From contig CAMDSI010000007.1 of the NCBI GenBank assembly GCA_945906915.1, positions 1 through 30,518 on the forward strand: DNA of 30,518 nt. Reading direction: 5' to 3'. Source of the DNA: Spirosoma fluviale. GTDB taxonomy: Bacteria > Bacteroidota > Bacteroidia > Cytophagales > Spirosomataceae. Positions 16,424 to 22,770 of the stretch are shown piece by piece (position 1 is the stretch's first letter; each line of letters begins with the position of its first letter). The notes under the pieces were generated by a model that was given only the letters and a program-made list of their open reading frames with translations, had not been told where the DNA came from and made no database searches. Both the position numbers and the translations under genes were made by a program.

Positions 16424-18265
16424 ATGAAAAAATATACAGCCTTTTTCCTATTGTTTACGCTAGCCCTAGGCGCTTTTGCACAAACAAAACCGACTCCTAA
16501 AAAGGAGCAAGATTATTACGAAATCAAAACACTACCAATTCCTAAAGAGATTTATTTAGAGATAGGTGGATTAGCCCCGATGCCGGATGGCCGCTTAGCG
16601 GTAAGTACGCGAAGAGGGGAGATTTGGATTGTAGAAAATCCGTACCAAAAATCAAGCCATCAGACGTATTACCGTCGTTTTGCTAGCGGCTTGCATGAGG
16701 TATTGGGTTTAGCGTACAAGGATGGCGTTTTTTATTGCTCACAGCGTGGGGAGTTGACGAAGATTTCGGATACCGATCGCGACGGAGTAGCAGATTTGTA
16801 TGAGCCGGTCTATCAATTCGATATATCCGGGAATTACCACGAATATACCTATGGCCCAGTATTCGATAAGAACGGGGACATGTGGGTGAGTTTGAATTTA
16901 GCGTGGGTGGGTTTTGGTGAAGGTAAGTTTGCTAAATGGCGCGGCTGGTTCGTTAAAATCTCTCCAGATGGCAAAATGGAGCCTTTTGCAGGTGGATTGC
17001 GTTCTCCAGCTGGTTACAGCTTTAACGATGAAGGCGATCTTTTCTACGGCGAAAACCAGGGGGATTGGGTCGGTTCAGGTCGGGTAACTCACCTTGCTAA
17101 GGGAGATTTCGCTGGGAATCCAGGCGGTCTTAAATGGGCCAAAGAACCTAATAGCCCATTGAAACTTAGCTTAGAAGAGATTCAAGATAATGGCTCGCCT
17201 ATGTTTGAGGCAGCGAAGAAAAATCCGAAGATTAAATTGCCGGCGGTTTGGTTCCCTCATGCGATTATGGGGATTTCCACTTCAGATGTGCTACAAGACA
17301 CGACGAAAGGCAAGTTCAGTCCTTTCCCGGGTCAATATTTCGTGTCAGATCAGGGGCAATCCAAGGTAATGCGTATGGGTTTAGAGAAAATCAATGGCGT
17401 GTATCAAGGATTCGCGATTAATTACCGCGAAGGTTTTCAGTCGGGTATATTAAGAGAACGTTTTGGTCTGGATGGTAGCATGTTCGTGGGAATGACCTCT
17501 CGCGGATGGGGAAGTACAGGAAAAGATGATTTCGGTTTACAACGCTTATTTTGGAATGGGATTATGCCTTTTGAGATTGATATGATTAAGGCAAAATCAG
17601 ATGGTTTCGAATTTAGCTTTACGCAGCCAGTGGATGTGAATTCTGTGAAGAAAGCGGCATCTTATGCGATTCGTTCGTATATCTACAAATACCAACATCA
17701 ATATGGCAGCCCGATTATTGAGTTAAAAGACTTGAAAATTAAGGGCGTTGAGGTGTCAGCGGATCGCAAGAAGGTGCGTATATCGATTGATGGAATTCGT
17801 CAATTTTTCATCCACGAATTTATCTTGAAGGGTGTTCTGAATGAAAAGGGAGATCCCTTATTACACGAAACGGCTTACTATACCTTGAATCAGATTCCGG
17901 CTGGGCCCGCTTTAGTAGCTGCGGCACCTCAGGACGAAATCTTCACGAAGGTAACGGAAGTAAGAGTTGTTAAAAACTCGATGGGTTATGAATTAGGCAT
18001 TGCTGGTTTATTGAAGAAGCACACCTGTTCCGCTTGTCACGCGAAAGACAGCAAATTAATCGGACCTGCCTTCACGGAAATCGCTAAACGCAATTATTCG
18101 AATCAGAAGATTTTAGAATTAGTATATAAACCTAATCCACAAAACTGGCCAGACTATGCGACCGAAATGGCACCTATGAGCCATGTGCCTAAGGCAGATG
18201 TCTTGAAGATTGCAGGCTGGATTAATGGCCTACGAGAGACAGAAGGTCTCAAGAACCGCGACTAA
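16424..18265 (+). CDS. Exported beta-propeller (sugar-dehydrogenase-like) protein with C-terminal cytochrome c domain
   Basis: A 613-residue exported protein. The signal peptide (about 1-19) ends ALGAFAQ. The N-terminal 380 residues carry repeated blade-like segments (IGGLAPMPDGRLAVSTRRGEI, VFDKNGDMWVSLN, GGLRSPAGYSFNDEGDLFYGE, FVSDQGQSKVMRM) as in PQQ-dependent sugar dehydrogenase or NHL-type propellers. A middle region of about 150 residues follows. The C-terminal class I cytochrome c domain has haem motif CSACH at 535-539 and a candidate axial Met at 582 or 585. This layout resembles the 'heme-binding CxxCH' propeller proteins of Planctomycetes and Bacteroidetes. I used the ATG at 16424 (MKKYTAFF) rather than a TTG at 16415 that overlaps the previous gene. 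Likely role: periplasmic oxidation with electron transfer to the respiratory chain (inference). Confidence 0.87.
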   Translation: MKKYTAFFLLFTLALGAFAQTKPTPKKEQDYYEIKTLPIPKEIYLEIGGLAPMPDGRLAVSTRRGEIWIVENPYQKSSHQTYYRRFASGLHEVLGLAYKDGVFYCSQRGELTKISDTDRDGVADLYEPVYQFDISGNYHEYTYGPVFDKNGDMWVSLNLAWVGFGEGKFAKWRGWFVKISPDGKMEPFAGGLRSPAGYSFNDEGDLFYGENQGDWVGSGRVTHLAKGDFAGNPGGLKWAKEPNSPLKLSLEEIQDNGSPMFEAAKKNPKIKLPAVWFPHAIMGISTSDVLQDTTKGKFSPFPGQYFVSDQGQSKVMRMGLEKINGVYQGFAINYREGFQSGILRERFGLDGSMFVGMTSRGWGSTGKDDFGLQRLFWNGIMPFEIDMIKAKSDGFEFSFTQPVDVNSVKKAASYAIRSYIYKYQHQYGSPIIELKDLKIKGVEVSADRKKVRISIDGIRQFFIHEFILKGVLNEKGDPLLHETAYYTLNQIPAGPALVAAAPQDEIFTKVTEVRVVKNSMGYELGIAGLLKKHTCSACHAKDSKLIGPAFTEIAKRNYSNQKILELVYKPNPQNWPDYATEMAPMSHVPKADVLKIAGWINGLRETEGLKNRD

Positions 18266-18266
18266 T

Positions 18267-18303
18267 AAAAAAAGCTCTCTGTTATGAACAGAGAGCTTTT
18301 TTT
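18267..18303. terminator. Bidirectional rho-independent terminator
   Basis: A perfect 17-bp inverted repeat (18267-18283 with 18287-18303) has a 3-base loop, a GCTCTCTGTT core, and A-tract/T-tract flanks of seven bases. It can terminate the cytochrome gene on the plus strand and the convergent DUF1573 gene on the minus strand. Confidence 0.92.
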
Positions 18304-18318
18304 ATTAGGTACTTCGAA

Positions 18319-18696
18319 TTATTTTTTCGTAGCTACACTTCCTTGAATGGCTAAAACAATTTGAGACGCCTCACCATTGTTCATCACAGTAACGGTCTTG
18401 TTAAAGACTCCTGGACGCCCAGCTGAATTATATGATGCTGTTACTTTACCTGTTTTACCTGGCATAACTGGCTCTCTAGTCCAATCTGGCGTAGTGCAAC
18501 CACACGAAGGCTTAACGTTAGAAATAACTACGGGTGTTTTTCCTGTATTAGTGAATTCAAAGCTATAAGTAGCTATTGTTCCTTCTGTGATCGTTCCAAA
18601 ATCATGCTTTTCTTGCTTGAACTTCAAAGCACCTTGTGCATTCGAAGTAAATGCGAAGCCTAAAATTAGAGCAAATAGGGCGATTATTTTTTTCAT
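18319..18696 (-). CDS. DUF1573 domain exported protein
   Basis: A 125-residue small secreted or periplasmic protein with a clear signal peptide (MKKIIALFALILGFAFTSNA, then Q). The mature part is a single DUF1573 domain (about 26-122) with its typical pattern: HDFGTITEG, YSFEFTNTGKTPVVI, VKPSCGCTTPDW, PGKTGKVTASYNSAGRPG. The fold is immunoglobulin-like (ASPM/SPD-2/Hydin-like). The function of these abundant Bacteroidetes proteins is not established. It is a single-gene unit with the best promoter in the window and a shared terminator. Confidence 0.93.
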   Translation of the reverse strand: MKKIIALFALILGFAFTSNAQGALKFKQEKHDFGTITEGTIATYSFEFTNTGKTPVVISNVKPSCGCTTPDWTREPVMPGKTGKVTASYNSAGRPGVFNKTVTVMNNGEASQIVLAIQGSVATKK

Positions 18697-18724
18697 ACTA
18701 TTTTCATTGGTTTTATATACGTTT

Positions 18725-18755
18725 CAAATCTATAAACAAAAAAAGATTTCGCCAA
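18725..18755 (-). promoter_or_regulatory. Complete Bacteroidetes promoter of the DUF1573 gene
   Basis: On the minus strand, a -33 TTG (18753-18755), a 20-base spacer and -7 TAGATTTG (18725-18732) match the consensus TTG-N19-21-TAnnTTTG. It predicts a start near 18718 and a leader of about 22 nt before the ATG at 18696. This is the strongest promoter call in the window. Confidence 0.75.
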
Positions 18756-18775
18756 GTTTCTTGACCGGATTCTGT

Positions 18776-18805
18776 TTGGAGGGCGAGGATTTTATTGTAT
18801 TTTTA
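18776..18805 (+). promoter_or_regulatory. Possible promoter of the E1-nuoIJK operon
   Basis: TTG at 18776-18778, a 19-base spacer, then TATTTTTA at 18798-18805 (one mismatch to TAnnTTTG). A start point around 18812 would lie downstream of the TTG (18795) and GTG (18807) codons, and so favours a later translation start. Moderate support only. Confidence 0.4.
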
Positions 18806-18827
18806 CGTGTTTAATAAGACCCAGCAT

Positions 18828-21239
18828 TTGAATTCATTTACTTTTTCTAAGCCTAATCTTACGTTCGACCCTATCCGGGTAGTAGAGGACTATCGCCTAG
18901 CTGTTATCAGCCGTGCCTGTAGTCTTTTAGTGCGCAAAGAGGTGTTTTCAGGACGGGCGAAATTTGGTATTTATGGGGATGGTAAAGAGTTATGCCAAAT
19001 CGCTTTAGCTCGATCTATGCGCCCTGGGGACTATGTTTCGGGCTATTATCGGGATCAAACGATAGGTGCAGCTATAGGTGATTTAACTTGGCCTCAGTAT
19101 TTTGCTCAGCTATACGGACATCCGGATATTCAATTTGATCCACATTCTGGGGGTCGTCAGATGAATAACCACCATGCGACGCGTTGGTTAGATGAGAAGG
19201 GTAAATGGGTGGATCAAACCTCTCGTTATAATACCGTGGCAGGTATTTCCTCTACCGCAGGTCAAATACCTCGCGCTTTAGGAATCGCTTATGCCTCGAA
19301 AATGTACCGTGAAAGAGCGGATCTTAAAGATCATCAGGCTCTTTTCTCGAAACAAGGCCAAGAAATTTGTTTCACCACGATTGGGGACGCATCCACATCA
19401 GAAGGCATGTTTTTTGAGTGTATTAACGCGGCAGGCGTGTTGCAAATACCGATCATTTTCTCTGTTTGGGATGATGGTTATGGTATTTCGGTACCCATCG
19501 AATTTCAAACGACAAAATCATCTATTTCGAAGGTTTTAGCTGGATTTCAGCGTAATGAGCAAGAAAAAGGAGTAGAAATAATACAAGTGAAAGCCTGGGA
19601 TTACCCGGGATTAGTGGCGGCCTATCAGCGCGCGACGGATTTAGCTCGAAAAGACTTTGTTCCTTGCTTAGTCCACGTGATTGAATGTACGCAACCTCAG
19701 GGGCACTCTGCCTCCGGTTCACATGAACGGTATAAATCATCTGAGCGATTAGCTTGGGAACAGGAGGCGGATTGCAATGCCTTGTTTCGCGAATGGGTTT
19801 TAGCTGAAAATTTTGCTTCAGAAGATCAGTTAAAGGCCATCGATGAGGAGGCCGTTGTATTAGCGAGGAAATACCAAAAAGAGGCTTTTGCTGCTTATAT
19901 GGCATCGGTTGATGTAGATAAAAAAGGCTTTTTACGTATTGCGAAAAGTCTTTTGGAATCCACTAATGAACCGGGTCTTTTGCAACCCATTCTGGATGAA
20001 TTAAATGCCTTACCTTATCCTATTTTCAGTGATTTAGTTCGAGCGGGTCGCAAGACTTTGCGGGCGTTCCGTTTTTATCAAGGTCCTGCCGTAAAATTAC
20101 TCCGTAAATGGTTAGATGACCTGGAGAAAGTAAACCGCAGACGCTTTAGTTCTCACCAAATGAGTGAGTCCGATGAGTCCCCTTTATTAATTAAGGGCGT
20201 AAAGCCGACTTATGAAAAAGAGCCGGCTTTGGTCGATGGGAGAGAGATTTTGAACAAAGCATTTGCTCAATTTTTAGAAGATCCACGGGTATTTATCTTG
20301 GGCGAGGATGTAGGGAAAATAGGGGATGTAAACCAAACCCTGGCCGGATTACAAGAAATTTATGGACCACTTAAAGTAACGGATACAGGTATTCGCGAAG
20401 TGAGTATCGTAGGTCAGGGAATAGGCGCTTCGATGCGCGGTTTGAAGCCGATTGTAGAGATTCAATATTTGGATTATATATTTTACCCGTTCCCGATTTT
20501 ATCGGATGACTGGGCCTGTTTACATTACCGTACCGCAGGAGGCCAAAAAGCGCCAATGATTGTTCGAACTAGGGGACATCGTTTGGAGGGAATTTGGCAT
20601 TCTGGTAGTCCTATGGCTGTTTTAATTAATGGTTTACGAGGTGTACATTTCTGTGTGCCACGCAATATGACACAAGCGGCGGGTATGTACCGCACTTTAT
20701 TGAAAGGGGATGACCCTGGAATTGTGATTGAATGTTTGAATGGATATCGTTTAAAGGAGCCCATGCCCACTAATTTAGATGAGATCGAAGTGCCTTTAGG
20801 CGTTACAGAAATTTTGCGAGAAGGAACCGATATTACCGTAGTCACCTATGGTTCTATGTGCCGAATTGTGATGGAGGCGGCGGAGACTTTGGCCGGATTA
20901 GGGATTTCGGTGGAAGTGATTGATGCGCAAACTTTATTGCCATTTGATCGCCATCATGGTATTTTAGCGTCGATTCAAAAGACACACCGGGTAATCTTCG
21001 CAGATGAAGATATGCCGGGAGGAGCAACGGCCTATATGATGCAGGAAGTTTTGGACAAACAGGGAGCATTTACCTGGTTAGAAAGTCCAGCTGTTTGTAT
21101 TGCTGCTACTGCTCACCGTCCTGCCTACAGTTCGGATGGGGATTATTTCTCTAAGCCTAATACAGAAAATGTGGTGGATGCGGTCTATGAGATTATGCGC
21201 GAATCCGATCCATCGACTTATCCAGCGATCTATTTTTAA
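18828..21239 (+). CDS. Fused 2-oxoacid dehydrogenase E1 (alpha+beta), thiamine-diphosphate dependent
   Basis: An about 803-residue protein joining the E1 alpha and beta chains of a branched-chain or pyruvate-type 2-oxoacid dehydrogenase complex. The alpha half (about 1-440) holds the ThDP-binding motif, starting GDASTSEG at about 186 and ending WDDGYGIS near 214-221. This replaces the classical NN by DD, as I recall for Bacteroidetes fusions. The beta half (about 460-803) has RVFILGEDVG, the interface segment VGQGIGASMRGLKPIVEIQY and a transketolase C-terminal domain. The enzyme decarboxylates a 2-oxo acid and passes the acyl group to E2; no E2 or E3 gene is in the window. No ATG precedes the conserved region. 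TTG 18828 is my preferred start; TTG 18795 and GTG 18807 are alternatives. The stop is one base before nuoI. Confidence 0.9.
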   Translation: MNSFTFSKPNLTFDPIRVVEDYRLAVISRACSLLVRKEVFSGRAKFGIYGDGKELCQIALARSMRPGDYVSGYYRDQTIGAAIGDLTWPQYFAQLYGHPDIQFDPHSGGRQMNNHHATRWLDEKGKWVDQTSRYNTVAGISSTAGQIPRALGIAYASKMYRERADLKDHQALFSKQGQEICFTTIGDASTSEGMFFECINAAGVLQIPIIFSVWDDGYGISVPIEFQTTKSSISKVLAGFQRNEQEKGVEIIQVKAWDYPGLVAAYQRATDLARKDFVPCLVHVIECTQPQGHSASGSHERYKSSERLAWEQEADCNALFREWVLAENFASEDQLKAIDEEAVVLARKYQKEAFAAYMASVDVDKKGFLRIAKSLLESTNEPGLLQPILDELNALPYPIFSDLVRAGRKTLRAFRFYQGPAVKLLRKWLDDLEKVNRRRFSSHQMSESDESPLLIKGVKPTYEKEPALVDGREILNKAFAQFLEDPRVFILGEDVGKIGDVNQTLAGLQEIYGPLKVTDTGIREVSIVGQGIGASMRGLKPIVEIQYLDYIFYPFPILSDDWACLHYRTAGGQKAPMIVRTRGHRLEGIWHSGSPMAVLINGLRGVHFCVPRNMTQAAGMYRTLLKGDDPGIVIECLNGYRLKEPMPTNLDEIEVPLGVTEILREGTDITVVTYGSMCRIVMEAAETLAGLGISVEVIDAQTLLPFDRHHGILASIQKTHRVIFADEDMPGGATAYMMQEVLDKQGAFTWLESPAVCIAATAHRPAYSSDGDYFSKPNTENVVDAVYEIMRESDPSTYPAIYF

Positions 21240-21240
21240 G

Positions 21241-21942
21241 ATGAAAGCTTATTTTCAGGCCATTTTAGAGGGAATTCAGAGTATCCGAAAGGGGATGGCT
21301 TTGACGTGGAAGCATGCCTGGGCGGCGCGCAAGCAACGCAGCATTCAAAATATCCAAGATCCTGATTATTTTAATCAGCAAGCTGGTATTGTCACACTTC
21401 AATACCCGCAACAACAAATGATACCCCCGGTCAACGGCCGCTACCAATTGCATAACGAAATGGATGATTGCATCGTCTGTGATAAATGTGTGAAGGTATG
21501 TCCGGTAGATTGCATTGAAATTGATCCGATTAAAGCGACGGGTTTAGTAGGCACCACTTCAGATGGTTCCCCCATCCGTTTATATGCCGCTAAATTTGAT
21601 ATTGACATGTCCAAATGCTGCTTCTGCGGCCTTTGCACCACAGTTTGCCCCACGGAATGTTTGACGATGACCTCGGAATACGATTTTTCGGTCTTTGATG
21701 TGAAGGAACATAATTTCGAGTTTGCGAATTTGACTCCCGAGCAGGCAGCTGAAAAGCGTGCTTTATATGAGCAGTTCGTGGCGGAGAAAGATGCCTTGAA
21801 GGAAGCTGCAAAAGAAGCAGTGAAAACCGAAGCACCAGCGGAATCAAATGAGGCCGCAAACCCTACACCCGCTTCCAAACCTGCCTTTAAGCCTAGTTTT
21901 AAGCCTAGTTTCAAGCCAAAACCTAAACCAGACGCCGAATGA
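21241..21942 (+). CDS. nuoI: NADH-quinone oxidoreductase subunit I
   Basis: A 233-residue iron-sulfur subunit of respiratory complex I that relays electrons through two [4Fe-4S] clusters toward quinone. Both ferredoxin motifs are intact: CIVCDKCVKVCP and CCFCGLCTTVCP. The N-terminal amphipathic segment and GIVTLQYPQQQ, then GRYQLHNEMDDC, match Bacteroidetes NuoI. The ATG at 21241 is right after the E1 stop; a longer upstream frame would lie inside E1. The C-terminal 50 residues are a low-complexity Ala/Glu/Lys stretch ending in FKPSFKPSFKPKPKP, longer than the usual ~180-residue NuoI. It overlaps nuoJ by ATGA. Confidence 0.95.
   Translation: MKAYFQAILEGIQSIRKGMALTWKHAWAARKQRSIQNIQDPDYFNQQAGIVTLQYPQQQMIPPVNGRYQLHNEMDDCIVCDKCVKVCPVDCIEIDPIKATGLVGTTSDGSPIRLYAAKFDIDMSKCCFCGLCTTVCPTECLTMTSEYDFSVFDVKEHNFEFANLTPEQAAEKRALYEQFVAEKDALKEAAKEAVKTEAPAESNEAANPTPASKPAFKPSFKPSFKPKPKPDAE
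21877..21924 (+). repeat. 12-bp tandem repeat in the 3' end of nuoI
   Basis: Four 12-base units (AAACCTGCCTTT, AAGCCTAGTTTT, AAGCCTAGTTTC, then a diverged AAGCCAAAACCT) encode a KPxF-type repeat (KPAF-KPSF-KPSF-KPKP). The two middle copies differ by one base. It falls in the dispensable-looking basic tail of NuoI. Confidence 0.85.
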
Positions 21943-22472
21943 GCCCGCTCGTAATCGCTTTTTTGGTTTTAGCTTTATTGACATGCGGAAGTGCTTTGTC
22001 CCTGTTGTGGACGAAAAATCTATTGCACGCTGCATTAGCTATGTTTCTAACCATGCTCGGTTTAGCAGGCCTGTATGTGCTAGCCTATGCGGACGTATTA
22101 GCGGTGGCACATCTTTTAGTTTATGTAGGAGGGGTGTTGATCTTGATCTTGTTTGGGATTATGCTAACGAATCAAACAAACCAAACAAATCAAACAAATC
22201 AAACAGATACAGCTTCCAGTAAAAATCATTTGATGACGCGGGAGTCGAGTCGCCTATTGCCGATGTCCATCGGTTTATCCTTTTTTCTAGGCCTATTTTG
22301 GTTATTCACGAAAGGACCCTGGATGAATAATCTTCCTGTCACTGGCGATTCCAAATTGCGAGAAGTGGGTTTAGGCTTATTGACTGAATATGCTTTTCCT
22401 TTCGAATTAGCCGGAGTCTTTTTATTGATTGCCTTAATAGGTGCCACCTTTGTTGCGAAGAACCATGACTGA
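21939..22472 (+). CDS. nuoJ: NADH-quinone oxidoreductase subunit J
   Basis: A 177-residue membrane subunit of complex I with about five hydrophobic helices (LVIAFLVLALLTCGSAL, AALAMFLTMLGLAGLYVL, VAHLLVYVGGVLILILFGIM, a fourth around 110-126, and a C-terminal one). The conserved third-helix motif LVYVGGVLILILFGIML is clear. The loop after it contains four tandem NQT tripeptides (residues 78-89) encoded by 9-bp repeats. The ATG overlaps the nuoI stop, and its own end overlaps the nuoK start by 8 bases, so the three genes are translationally coupled. Confidence 0.93.
   Translation: MSPLVIAFLVLALLTCGSALSLLWTKNLLHAALAMFLTMLGLAGLYVLAYADVLAVAHLLVYVGGVLILILFGIMLTNQTNQTNQTNQTDTASSKNHLMTRESSRLLPMSIGLSFFLGLFWLFTKGPWMNNLPVTGDSKLREVGLGLLTEYAFPFELAGVFLLIALIGATFVAKNHD
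22170..22205 (+). repeat. 9-bp tandem repeat in nuoJ
   Basis: Four in-phase copies of AAYCAAACA (22170, 22179, 22188 and 22197), three with T and one with C at the third base, encode (NQT)4. Copy-number change would keep the frame and only alter the length of a loop in NuoJ. Confidence 0.9.
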
Positions 22473-22770
22473 TATACCGGTACTTTATTTCTTGTGGGTA
22501 TCTGCCTTTCTTTTTGCGACAGGTCTGACGATTTTGCTTTTGAAGAAGAATACGATTTTTGTCTTGATGGGCATTGAGCTGATTTTGAATGCGGCTAATT
22601 TAAATTTAGTCGCCTTTTCGAAGAATGATCCTTCGATGCAGGGGCTTTACCTCAGTCTGTTTGTCTTAGTAGTCGGAGTTTGTGAGATGGCGATTGCCTT
22701 GGCGATTATTTTGCAAGTATACCGAAACTACCGCGCGATTGATGTCGACCAGTTTACTTCAGAATTCTAG
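22465..22770 (+). CDS. nuoK: NADH-quinone oxidoreductase subunit K
   Basis: A 101-residue, three-helix antiporter-like subunit of complex I (MrpC/MnhC relative) that takes part in proton pumping. The conserved membrane glutamates are visible in MGIELILNAANLNLVAFS and in VGVCEMAIALAI. Length is standard. The ATG at 22465 is inside the end of nuoJ (8-base overlap); a non-ATG start upstream is not needed. The TAG stop overlaps the stop of convergent uvrC by two bases. No nuoL, nuoM or nuoN follows. Confidence 0.94.
   Translation: MTDIPVLYFLWVSAFLFATGLTILLLKKNTIFVLMGIELILNAANLNLVAFSKNDPSMQGLYLSLFVLVVGVCEMAIALAIILQVYRNYRAIDVDQFTSEF

Noticed and set aside
19522..19905. A 127-codon minus-strand frame inside the E1 gene
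   Set aside because: It lies antisense to the conserved ThDP region; the low-complexity product is a shadow.
21100..21240. Upstream extension of nuoI inside the E1 coding region
   Set aside because: It overlaps the conserved C-terminus of E1 in another frame; the ATG at 21241 gives the standard NuoI start.
21441..21914. A 157-codon open frame on the minus strand across nuoI
   Set aside because: It is antisense to a clear NuoI sequence; its composition mirrors the repeat tail and ferredoxin cysteines and it has no family features.
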